Source: an uncultured Lachnospiraceae bacterium (GTDB lineage Bacteria; Bacillota_A; Clostridia; Lachnospirales; Lachnospiraceae). Taken from it: DNA of 8,312 nt. A model generated the notes under the pieces. That model saw nothing but the letters and a program-made list of their open reading frames with translations, was not told where the DNA came from and did no database searches. Positions 1 through 7,400 of the stretch are shown in pieces (the first letter of the stretch is position 1; each line of letters starts with the position of its first letter). The stretch is taken from assembly GCA_910587905.1 (NCBI GenBank), contig CAJUOF010000321.1, positions 1 through 8,312 of the forward strand, written 5' to 3'. The translations under genes were made by a program, and so were the position numbers.

Positions 1-1287
1 ATTTTGCTGGCAGTTTTGGTATTCAGCCTTCTGGTGGTGTCCCATGAATTCGGGCATTTCCTTCTGGCGAAGAAAAATGGGATCGGCGTCATCGAGTTTT
101 CGGTGGGCATGGGGCCCAGGATCTTGAGCGGCTTCAGGGGGGGCACCAGGTATTCTCTGAAGGCAGTCCCCTTCGGGGGCTCCTGCCAGATGGTGGGGGA
201 GGATGACGACGACGACAGCGAAATTTCCTTTAACAGCAAGTCCCCTTTTGCCCGGTTTGCCGTGGTCGTCGGCGGGCCGCTGTTTAATTTCCTGCTGGCC
301 TTCGTCCTGTCGGTGGTGGTCTTAAGCCTGGCCGGAGTCAATGAGCCCAGGGTCTATTATGTGTCGGAGGGCTACGGCGCCGAGAAGGCGGGCCTTAAGG
401 AGGGGGATCTGATCCGGTCCATTGACGGCCATAAAATGACCCTCGGCCGGGATATCGAGCTCTATTTCCTGAGCCATCCCATGGACGGGAGCCCCATCAC
501 CATTGAATATGAGCGGGACGGGGAACTTCGGGAGACGGTCCTCGACCCTTCCTACGAAGCCTATTTGACCGGCTTCTCCTACTATGCCTCCGAGGACGAG
601 GCGGTCGTCACGGACCTGACGGAGGGGCTCTCCATGGCGGAAGCGGGGGCGAAGGTGGGGGACGTGATTGTTTCCATCGACGGGACGCCCATCGCTTCGG
701 GGCTGGAGGTGCAGTCTTATTTTGAAGAGCACCCGCTCCGGGGAGATACGCCGGTGAAATTTGTCCTGGAGCGGAGCGGCAAGACGCTGGAGCTTTCGGT
801 GACGCCGACTTATTATGAGGCTTCGACCCTCGGCATGGAGGCGGTCGCCTACCGGAATAAGGAGGCGGGGGCTTTGTCGGTGCTTCGGAACAGTTTTTCC
901 GAGGTCCGCTACTGGATGAGTTATACCTTGACATCTCTGAAAATGCTGGTGACGGGACGGGTGGGGGTGGAAAACCTCTCCGGTCCGGTGGGTATCGTCA
1001 ACATGGTGGGCGAGGTGGTGGAGCAGAGCCGGTCGGACGGCGCCCTGTACGTGTTTTTGAATCTTTTGAATTTCAGCATCCTGTTGAGTGTGAATCTAGG
1101 GGTCTTGAACCTTCTGCCCCTGCCGGCGCTGGACGGGGGACGTCTGGTGTTCATCCTCATTGAGCTTGTTCGGGGGAAGCCGGTGTCCAGGGAGAAGGAG
1201 GGGATGGTCCACACTATCGGGCTTCTGCTCCTCATGGCGCTCATGGTGTTCGTCATGTTTAATGATGTGCTTAGGATTTTCCGATAG
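1..1287 (+). CDS. rseP: RseP/RasP-type site-2 zinc metalloprotease, 5' end missing
   Basis: This is an intramembrane zinc metalloprotease of the site-2 protease family. Members cut membrane-embedded anti-sigma factors and signal-peptide remnants. The reading frame is open from base 1, so the true start lies a few codons upstream; the TTG at position 4 is unlikely to be the start. Counting from the codon at 4, the first membrane segment carries the zinc motif HEFGH (residues 14-18). A second segment lies at about 92-112. Two PDZ-like domains follow, at about 117-180 and 198-268. The third zinc-ligand motif, LPALDGGR, lies in a membrane segment near 373-380 (Asp377), and a last hydrophobic helix covers about 404-420. 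A run of five aspartates (67-71) precedes the second segment. The gene is G+C-rich like ispG and polC. Its stop codon overlaps the ribosome binding site of the restriction gene. Identification is firm; the substrate in this organism is unknown. Confidence 0.96.
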   Translation: MLLAVLVFSLLVVSHEFGHFLLAKKNGIGVIEFSVGMGPRILSGFRGGTRYSLKAVPFGGSCQMVGEDDDDDSEISFNSKSPFARFAVVVGGPLFNFLLAFVLSVVVLSLAGVNEPRVYYVSEGYGAEKAGLKEGDLIRSIDGHKMTLGRDIELYFLSHPMDGSPITIEYERDGELRETVLDPSYEAYLTGFSYYASEDEAVVTDLTEGLSMAEAGAKVGDVIVSIDGTPIASGLEVQSYFEEHPLRGDTPVKFVLERSGKTLELSVTPTYYEASTLGMEAVAYRNKEAGALSVLRNSFSEVRYWMSYTLTSLKMLVTGRVGVENLSGPVGIVNMVGEVVEQSRSDGALYVFLNLLNFSILLSVNLGVLNLLPLPALDGGRLVFILIELVRGKPVSREKEGMVHTIGLLLLMALMVFVMFNDVLRIFR

Positions 1288-1292
1288 AGGAG
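1286..1292 (+). promoter_or_regulatory. Ribosome binding site of the restriction gene
   Basis: AGAGGAG lies 6 bases before the GTG at 1299 and overlaps the rseP stop codon (1285-1287). It supports GTG as the start of the endonuclease. Because it begins in the rseP stop codon, it may be an old operon site captured by the inserted gene. That last point is inference. Confidence 0.7.
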
Positions 1293-1298
1293 AAAAGG
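1291..1298 (+). repeat. Left copy of 8-base direct repeat flanking the RM island
   Basis: AGAAAAGG occurs here, just after the rseP stop, and again at 2609-2616 at the methyltransferase stop. The copies are identical and in the same orientation. The pair brackets the two-gene island almost exactly, as a target duplication or a recombination scar would. Both copies are purine-rich and close to ribosome binding sites, so chance similarity is possible. Confidence 0.5.
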
Positions 1299-2027
1299 GT
1301 GGATTACGAAAGATATATAGACAGGGATATTCTGAAGAAATTTGAGTTTTATAATTATGGTCATGCATTAGAAATACTACACGATGCCTTTCCGGTGGAA
1401 TGGAGTGAACTGCAGGACTGCCTGCGCCAATTGTGGCTGACGATATCTGATATTAAAAAGGCGGGTGGCAATGAGTCGCCTATACCGAAAAAATTTGATG
1501 ATGTCTTGTATCCCTATGGATGGAGGGAGATACGAATCAGTGGAGATTTGATTGTTAAAAAATATCCACGGCAGACGGCTCAGCGAAGGGGGCGTTTTGC
1601 GGACCAACCATATGAAACTGAGACAATAAAGGGATATATTGATGGGCATAATATTGATTTCTTAAAAAATAGGGTTGCTTTTGACTTGGAATGGAACAGC
1701 AAAGATCAGACCTTTGATCGTGACTTGTTGGCGCTGCGAACGTACTTTGACTGCGGCTTGATTGATGTCGGTGTTATTGTGACGAGGGCAGAGGAACTGA
1801 ACGATATTTTTAAGAAGGAAAAAGATGACCGTGGACAGCCGTTGATAAAAAAATATGGAGCCAGCACGACATGGATGGGAAAACTGATTTACAGGCTTGA
1901 TTCCAGGCGTAATGGAGGATGCCCGGTATTGGCGATTGGAATCGGAAAGGAATGTGTGGAGGGATATGGGAGACTTAAAAAGTACGATACAAAGCCTGCG
2001 GGCATTTACGGAGGGAAAGAAGTATAA
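1299..2027 (+). CDS. BglII/BstYI-like type II restriction endonuclease
   Basis: The predicted protein has 242 residues and resembles the BglII/BstYI family of type II endonucleases, homodimeric enzymes that need Mg2+ and cut 6-base sites with a GATC core (BglII AGATCT, BstYI RGATCY). The most telling stretch is at 113-142: an aspartate at 115 or 120, then Glu131-Trp-Asn133 with Lys135-Asp136, followed by FDRDL. This fits the D...ExQ/N-type metal site of the family. The assignment of Asp120 and Glu131 as catalytic is by pattern only. The start is GTG, chosen for its well-spaced AGAGGAG site and its position 11 bases after rseP. The 3' end overlaps the methyltransferase by 62 bases. The gene is clearly A/T-richer than rseP and ispG, which suggests acquisition. 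No frameshift or stop is seen, so it should be active. The recognition sequence cannot be read from the sequence; a GATC core is inferred from family membership. Confidence 0.83.
   Translation: MDYERYIDRDILKKFEFYNYGHALEILHDAFPVEWSELQDCLRQLWLTISDIKKAGGNESPIPKKFDDVLYPYGWREIRISGDLIVKKYPRQTAQRRGRFADQPYETETIKGYIDGHNIDFLKNRVAFDLEWNSKDQTFDRDLLALRTYFDCGLIDVGVIVTRAEELNDIFKKEKDDRGQPLIKKYGASTTWMGKLIYRLDSRRNGGCPVLAIGIGKECVEGYGRLKKYDTKPAGIYGGKEV
1958..1963 (+). promoter_or_regulatory. Closely spaced ribosome binding site of the methyltransferase
   Basis: GGAGGG lies inside the endonuclease gene, only 2 to 3 bases before the ATG at 1966. The spacing is shorter than the usual 5 to 9 bases, so initiation may be weak or coupled to translation of the endonuclease. 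Alternative in-frame starts (GTG 1954, ATG 1912, TTG 1897) have no better site upstream. Confidence 0.45.
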
Positions 2028-2610
2028 TACGATTTATGCGGATCCGCCCTGGCAGTTTCAAAACAGAACCGGTAAGGTTGCCCCTGAACATAAAAGGCTT
2101 ACCAGATATGAGACTATGACATTGGAGGACATTAAAGTGCTCCCTGTATCTGAGATTACAGGGGATAAGGCCCATTTATATTTATGGGTTCCCAATGCGT
2201 TACTCCCGACAGGACTTGCTGTCATGGATGCGTGGGGGTTTGATTATAAAGGAAATCTTGTCTGGGAAAAGGTACGAAAGGACGGAGAACCGGACGGACG
2301 AGGGGTCGGATTTTATTTTAGAAACGTTACAGAATTGATTTTGTTTGGAATTAAGAAGAAAAGCGCCCCCAATCGAACGCTGCAGCCGGCAAGATCGCAG
2401 GTGAATTTGATTCGGACGATGAAACGGGAACATAGCCGTAAGCCGGATGAGATCATTCCGATTATTGAAGCCTGCAGCCAAGGACCGCGCATTGAACTTT
2501 TTGCGAGAGGCGTGCGGGAAGGATGGGACATGTGGGGGAACCAGGCGACGGAAGATTATGAGCCAACCTGGGATACTTATTCGAACCATACGGTTGCGCA
2601 TGCGAAATAG
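1966..2610 (+). CDS. MT-A70 family DNA adenine-N6 methyltransferase
   Basis: This 214-residue protein is an MT-A70 family methyltransferase, which transfers a methyl group from S-adenosylmethionine to adenine N6. The catalytic motif DPPW is at 26-29, within YADPPWQF. The strand HLYLWVPNALL is at 70-80. The C-terminal HSRKPDE (156-162) and the ELFAR...GWDMWGN block (177-192) are hallmarks of the bacterial members, which bind the cofactor there. Length is normal for the group. The start at ATG 1966 gives a short N-terminus before the first core strand and follows GGAGGG. Starts at 1954, 1912 or 1897 would extend it by up to 23 residues with no better ribosome site. It overlaps the BglII-like endonuclease by 62 bases, is equally A/T-rich and has the same orientation. 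The most likely role is therefore the protective modification partner of that enzyme. The pairing is inferred from context. The family assignment is firm. Confidence 0.93.
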   Translation: MGDLKSTIQSLRAFTEGKKYNTIYADPPWQFQNRTGKVAPEHKRLTRYETMTLEDIKVLPVSEITGDKAHLYLWVPNALLPTGLAVMDAWGFDYKGNLVWEKVRKDGEPDGRGVGFYFRNVTELILFGIKKKSAPNRTLQPARSQVNLIRTMKREHSRKPDEIIPIIEACSQGPRIELFARGVREGWDMWGNQATEDYEPTWDTYSNHTVAHAK

Positions 2611-2616
2611 AAAAGG
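2609..2616 (+). repeat. Right copy of 8-base direct repeat flanking the RM island
   Basis: AGAAAAGG begins inside the methyltransferase stop codon (2608-2610) and is identical to 1291-1298. Downstream it runs directly into the ispG ribosome binding site. Removing one copy together with everything between the two would leave a 26-base rseP-ispG gap with an intact ispG ribosome site. Confidence 0.5.
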
Positions 2617-2617
2617 C

Positions 2618-2624
2618 GGGGAGG
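2618..2624 (+). promoter_or_regulatory. Ribosome binding site of ispG
   Basis: GGGGAGG lies 7 bases before the ATG at 2632, ideal spacing, and fixes that ATG as the ispG start. It sits outside the RM island, to the right of the second AGAAAAGG copy, so the insertion left ispG translation intact. Confidence 0.75.
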
Positions 2625-2631
2625 AAGGAAT

Positions 2632-3696
2632 ATGACGCATCGAGAGCAGACGAAAGTGGTCCGCATCGGGGACCGGGTGATCGGCGGGGGGAATCCGGTG
2701 CTCATCCAGTCCATGACCAACACGAGGACGGAGGATGTGGCGGGCACTGTGGCCCAGATTAAGCGGCTGGAGACGGCGGGTTGCGAGATCGTCCGCTGTA
2801 CGGTGCCGAACATGGAGGCGGCGAAGGCCCTCGGGGAGATCAAAAAGCGGATATCCATTCCGCTGGTGGCGGACATTCATTTTGACTACAAGATGGCTAT
2901 TGCGGCTATGGAGAACGGGGCGGACAAGATCCGCATCAATCCGGGCAATATCGGCAGTGAAGAGCGGGTGCGGGCCGTGGTAGACGCAGCGAGGGAGCGG
3001 CAGATTCCCATCCGTATCGGTGTCAACAGCGGTTCCCTGGAGAAGCGGTTTTTGGAAAAGTACGGGAAGGTCACAGCAGAGGGCATCGTGGAGAGTGCCC
3101 TGGAAAAGATACATAGGATCGAGGACATGGATTATGACAATCTGGTGGTGAGCATCAAATCCTCGGATGTATTAATGTGTGCTAAGGCCCATGAGCTGAT
3201 TGCAGGGCAGATGAATTATCCGCTCCACGTGGGCATCACCGAGTCGGGAACCCTCTATTCCGGCAACATCAAGTCGGCCCTGGGGCTGGGGATCATTCTC
3301 TACCAGGGGATCGGCGACACGATCCGGGTGTCCCTTACCGGCGACCCGGTGGAGGAGATCAAGTCGGCGAAGCAGATTCTTCGGAATCTGGGACTTCGAA
3401 AAGGAGGCATCGAGGTGGTGTCCTGTCCCACCTGCGGGCGGACGAAGATCGACCTGATCCGTCTGGCGAACCAGGTGGAGACCATGGTGGCCGGGATGGA
3501 TCACCTGAATTTAAAAGTGGCCGTCATGGGCTGCGTGGTCAACGGGCCCGGCGAGGCGAGGGAGGCCGACATCGGCATCGCCGGCGGGATTGGCGAGGGC
3601 CTGCTCATCAAGAAGGGCGAGATCGTCCGCAAGGTGCCGGAGGACGAGCTTCTGGAGACGCTGCGGCAGGAGCTGGTGAGTTGGGAGGAATTATGA
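2632..3696 (+). CDS. ispG: 4-hydroxy-3-methylbut-2-en-1-yl diphosphate synthase (flavodoxin/ferredoxin)
   Basis: IspG (GcpE) carries out the penultimate step of the MEP isoprenoid pathway. It reductively converts 2-C-methyl-D-erythritol 2,4-cyclodiphosphate to HMBPP with a [4Fe-4S] cluster. The protein has 354 residues, the usual two-domain bacterial length. The N-terminal TIM barrel is recognisable from IQSMTNTRTEDV (about 24-35), VADIHFD (79-85) and KIRINPGNIG (99-108). The cluster ligands are visible as Cys265 and Cys268 (SCPTCGRTKID) and Cys301 and Glu308 (GCVVNGPGEA), matching the known three-cysteine, one-glutamate set. The ATG is chosen from the strong GGGGAGG site. It is G+C-rich like rseP and polC, and is normally their direct neighbour; here a foreign-looking gene lies on each side. 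The stop TGA overlaps the ATG of the following DUF1016 remnant in an ATGA arrangement. The gene appears intact and functional. Confidence 0.98.
   Translation: MTHREQTKVVRIGDRVIGGGNPVLIQSMTNTRTEDVAGTVAQIKRLETAGCEIVRCTVPNMEAAKALGEIKKRISIPLVADIHFDYKMAIAAMENGADKIRINPGNIGSEERVRAVVDAARERQIPIRIGVNSGSLEKRFLEKYGKVTAEGIVESALEKIHRIEDMDYDNLVVSIKSSDVLMCAKAHELIAGQMNYPLHVGITESGTLYSGNIKSALGLGIILYQGIGDTIRVSLTGDPVEEIKSAKQILRNLGLRKGGIEVVSCPTCGRTKIDLIRLANQVETMVAGMDHLNLKVAVMGCVVNGPGEAREADIGIAGGIGEGLLIKKGEIVRKVPEDELLETLRQELVSWEEL
3683..3688 (+). promoter_or_regulatory. Ribosome binding site of the broken nuclease gene, inside the end of ispG
   Basis: GGGAGG within the last ispG codons lies 4 bases before the ATG at 3693, which overlaps the ispG stop as ATGA. 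The site would still start translation of a 13-residue peptide ending at TGA 3732. It shows that the original nuclease gene was translationally tied to ispG. Confidence 0.55.
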
Positions 3697-4435
3697 GTGA
3701 ACTAATGCGGCTCGATGAGGAATATAGAAGTTGAATACAGGAGCTTGGAAACAGGTATAGAACAAGTTAGACGAACTTGATTTCTATATGGATAAAGTTA
3801 TTGAAAACAATTGGTCAAGAGCTGTTTTGTTAAATTTTATAGATTCAAATTTGTTTGAGCGTCAGGGAGAGGCAATTACGAATTTTAAATATACATTGCC
3901 GAAAGACACAAGTGGTTTAGCACAGGAGATTACGAAAGATCCGTATAATTTTGATTTCATTGCGATTCGGCAGGGGTACAACGAAAAGGAATTAAAAGAT
4001 GCATTGATGGATAACGTCCAGAATTTTTTGATGGAACTTGGAACAGGGCTTGCATTTGTTGAGAGGGAATACCGGTTACAAGTGGGAACTACAGAGCAGT
4101 ATATAGATATGTTGTTTTACAATATAAAACGACATTGTTATGTAGTGGTTGAAGTAAAAGTTGTGGAATTCGAGCTGGGATTTATTTCGCAGACAGCTAC
4201 TTATGTGTCTGCGGTAAATCATATTCTCAAAGGGGAAGAGGATACTCAGACGATCGGTATTCTCATATGCAAAACCAAAGATAATATATTGGCAAAATAT
4301 GCAGTTGAAACGTCCACGGAGCCGATTGGAATATCTGAATATGAATTAAATGCGTTGATGCCTAAAGATTTTAAAGGCACATTACCTACGATAGAAGAAT
4401 TGGAACAAGGACTAAGTGAAGATATTATAAATTAA
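3693..4435 (+). pseudogene. Broken DUF1016/YhcG-type PD-(D/E)xK nuclease gene
   Basis: This is the remains of a DUF1016 (YhcG-like) protein, normally about 340-360 residues: an N-terminal helical domain plus a C-terminal PD-(D/E)xK nuclease domain, often found near restriction systems. The 5' piece from ATG 3693 reads MSELMRLDEEYRS, then TGA (3732-3734) where the family has a conserved Trp, then IQELGNRYRTS and TAG (3768-3770), where the family has Gln. About there the homology jumps, in another frame, to the C-terminal part: DELDFY just upstream of 3788, then ENNWSRAVLLNFIDSNLF. From ATG 3788, 215 codons are open. The probable active-site residues are retained there: Asp107 (YIDMLF), Glu122 and Lys124 (VVVEVKV). 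Roughly 100 or more codons of the N-terminal domain appear to be missing. No ribosome site precedes 3788, so expression of the nuclease part is doubtful. The gene is A/T-rich, unlike ispG and polC, which indicates transfer. Confidence 0.85.
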
Positions 4436-4442
4436 TGTAGAC

Positions 4443-4449
4443 AAAGGGG
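4443..4449 (+). promoter_or_regulatory. Ribosome binding site of polC
   Basis: AAAGGGG lies 6 bases before the ATG at 4456. It supports this start, and lies in the 20-base gap between the stop of the nuclease remnant and polC. Confidence 0.65.
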
Positions 4450-4455
4450 TAACAA

Positions 4456-7400
4456 ATGGCGAAGCAATTTTGGGAGGTTCTTCCCAGTCTCCAGGTTTCC
4501 GACGAAATGCGGGAGCTTCTTTCCTTTGCGACGGTGGAGAAAGTGTCCGCCAGCCGGGACAGGAGCTCGCTCCGCATTTATCTGTGCTCGGAGAGGCTGA
4601 TCCACAAGCGGAACATTTACATATTGGAGGCCAGCATCAAGAAGCAGTTGTTCTCCGGATATGAGACGGAGGTGAAGATCCAGGAGCGGTATCGGCTCTC
4701 CGGCCAGTACACGCCGAAGCGGTTGATGCAGGTCTACCGGGACAGCATCCTCCTGGAGCTCAAGACTTACAGCCTGATCGAGTACAACGTATTCCGCCGG
4801 GCGGAGTGGGAGTTCACGGAGCCGGACATCCTGACTTTGGAGGTGGAGAACGACCTGGTTACGAAGAGCCGGGTGGACGAGTTAAAGCGGGTGCTGGAGA
4901 AGATTTTCAATGAGCGGTGCGGGTTCGCCGTCGAGGTCCGTTATCTGTACAAGGAGTGCGAGCTGGGACAGCATGAGCGGGAGAAGGAACAGCTCACCAG
5001 GAGGCAGGCGGCCCAGGTGGTGAAGAATTCCTCCTTTGGAAAGACTTTGACCGGGGAGGGCGGCCCGGAAAAGGGCGGGGACGGAGTGCCTTCGCCGGAG
5101 CCTCTCAAGGTGCTGGACGAGAAGAAGGAGCCGGTGAAGCTTAACCGGCAGATCCAGCCGGAACGGCCGGCGAAGCCTGCTTTCAAGAAAAACAGCCACT
5201 ACAGCCGGAAGGTGAAGGTCCACCACGACGACGTGGTCTTCGGCTATGATTTTGACGACGGGGACGAGGTTCCGATGAATCAGATCATCGGGGAGATGGG
5301 CGAGGTGGTGGTCTGCGGCCGGGTGATCCGCCTGGAGGAGCGGGAGCTCAGAAGCGGCAAGACCATCATGATCTTTGACATTACCGATTTTACGGATACC
5401 ATCACGGTGAAACTGTTTCTCAAGCCGGAGCAGCTCTCCGAGGTGCGGGACACGCTTAAGAAGGGGGCGTTTTTCAAGGTCAAGGGCGTGACCAACATTG
5501 ATAAATTTGACGGGGAGCTGACCATCGCCTCCGTGAGCGGGATTCGGAGGGCCGGGGACTTTACCTCCAAACGGCAGGACCTTGCCGACGTGAAGCGGGT
5601 GGAGCTCCACTGCCACACGAAGATGAGTGACATGGACGGGGTCTCCGACGTGAAGGACATCCTGAAACGGGCCAGGGAGTGGGGGATGCCGGCCCTGGCC
5701 ATCACGGACCACGGCTGCGTCCAGGCCTTTCCCGACGCCTTCCACACCTTTCCGGGTTACGGGTACGAGACCATCAAGACGGACCCGTTCAAGGTGATCT
5801 ACGGGGTGGAAGGGTATCTGGTGGACGACCTGAAGGAGGTGGTCGTCCGCTCGGAAAACCAGTCCTTGGCGGATACCTACGTGGTCTTTGACCTTGAGAC
5901 CACGGGCCTTTCCGCCAAAAAGAACAGGATCATCGAGATCGGGGCGGTGAAGGTGGAAAACGGGGAGATTACGGACCGGTTTTCTGCTTTCGTGAACCCG
6001 AAGCTTCCCATTCCCTTCGAGATTGAGAAGCTGACCGGGATCAACGACGGCATGGTCATGAATGAGCCGTCCGTGGAGGAGGTGCTCCCGAAATTTTTGG
6101 AATTTTGTGGGAACGCAGTCATGGTGGCCCACAATGCCTCCTTTGACATGAGCTTTATCGAACACAATGCGGCTCTCCTGGGGCGGGAATATAAGCCCAC
6201 GGTGGTGGACACGGTGGCCCTGGCCAGAATTCTTCTGCCGGAACTGAAGCGGTTCAAGCTGGACACGGTGGCGAAAGCCCTGGGCGTGTCCCTGGAGAAC
6301 CATCACCGGGCGGTGGACGATGCGGAGGCCACAGCGCATATTTTCGTGGAGTTTGTGAAGAGGCTCCGAAAAAAACAGGTGGAAAGTCTGGACAGGCTCA
6401 ATGAGTTCGGGGCCTCCTCCGTGGAGAATATCCGCAAGCTCCCCACCTACCACGTGATCATTCTGGCGAAGAATGACGTGGGACGGGTGAATCTGTACCG
6501 CCTGGTCTCCATGTCCCACCTGACCTATTTTGCCAGGCGGCCGAGGATTCCAAAGAGCGAGCTGGTGAAGCACCGGGAGGGGCTGATCATCGGCTCGGCC
6601 TGCGAGGCGGGGGAACTGTTTCAGGCGGTTCTCGGCGGCGCCCCCGACGAGGAGCTTGCCAGGCTGGTGAAATTTTATGATTATCTGGAGATCCAGCCCA
6701 TCGGCAACAATGAATTTATGCTGCGGGAGAACAAACACGGGATCAAGACCCTGGAGGACTTGCAGAATCTGAACCGGAAGATCATTGAGCTGGGAGATCA
6801 GTTCGGGAAGCCGGTGGTGGCCACCTGCGACGTCCATTTCCTGAACCCGGAGGACGAGATCTACCGGAGAATCATCATGGCGGGACAGGGATTTTCGGAC
6901 AGTGACAACCAGCCGCCCCTTTACCTGCGGACCACGGAGGAGATGCTCGGGGAGTTTTCTTACCTGACGCCGGAGAAGGCCTACGAGGTGGTGGTGGAAA
7001 ACAGCAACAAGATCGCCGACATGTGCGAGCGGATCGCCCCCCTCCGGCCGGACAAGTGCCCTCCGGTGATCGAGAATTCCGACCGGGATCTCCGGGAGAT
7101 GTGCTATCGGACGGCGAGGGCCATCTACGGGGAGGAGATCCCGAAGCCGGTGGAGGAGCGGCTGGAGAGGGAACTGCATTCCATCATCACCAACGGCTTT
7201 GCCGTCATGTACATCATCGCCCACAAGCTGGTGAAGAAGTCCAACGACGACGGGTATCTGGTGGGCTCCAGGGGATCCGTCGGTTCATCCCTGGTGGCCA
7301 CCATGTCGGGGATCACCGAGGTGAATCCCCTCTCGCCCCATTATTACTGTCCGGAGTGCCATTACTGCGATTTCGAGTCGGAGGAGGTGACGAAATTTGC

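Noticed and set aside
928..956. A perfect TTGACA box in rseP as a possible promoter for the RM island
   Set aside because: At 17 bases spacing the -10 position reads GACGGG, which is not promoter-like. The bases encode conserved RseP sequence.
1747..1777. TTGACT with TGTTAT as an internal promoter for the methyltransferase
   Set aside because: The spacer is 19 bases and both boxes are imperfect; in A/T-rich DNA this is expected by chance.
2023..2028. TATAAT at the end of the endonuclease gene as a -10 box
   Set aside because: No -35 match at 16-18 bases upstream, no TG extension, and it lies downstream of the methyltransferase start, so it could not drive that gene.
2200..3114. A 304-codon minus-strand open frame across the methyltransferase and ispG
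   Set aside because: It spans two clearly real genes of different base composition, has low-complexity content and no motif; it is a shadow of the + strand genes.
3732..3770. TGA read as tryptophan or selenocysteine, making the DUF1016-type gene intact
   Set aside because: An in-frame TAG follows 33 bases later, and the C-terminal domain is in a different frame with much of the N-terminal domain absent. The housekeeping genes here also end in normal TGA/TAG stops.
3688..4440. Flanking repeat around the nuclease remnant
   Set aside because: Only loose similarities (AATTATGA versus AATTAATG) were seen at the edges; no exact repeat comparable to the RM island was found.
4882..7224. A 780-codon open frame on the minus strand opposite polC
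   Set aside because: Its sequence is rich in H, R, L, P, V and D with no recognisable domain. It is the typical mirror of a G+C-rich gene with strong third-position bias. The + strand frame has complete PolC motifs.
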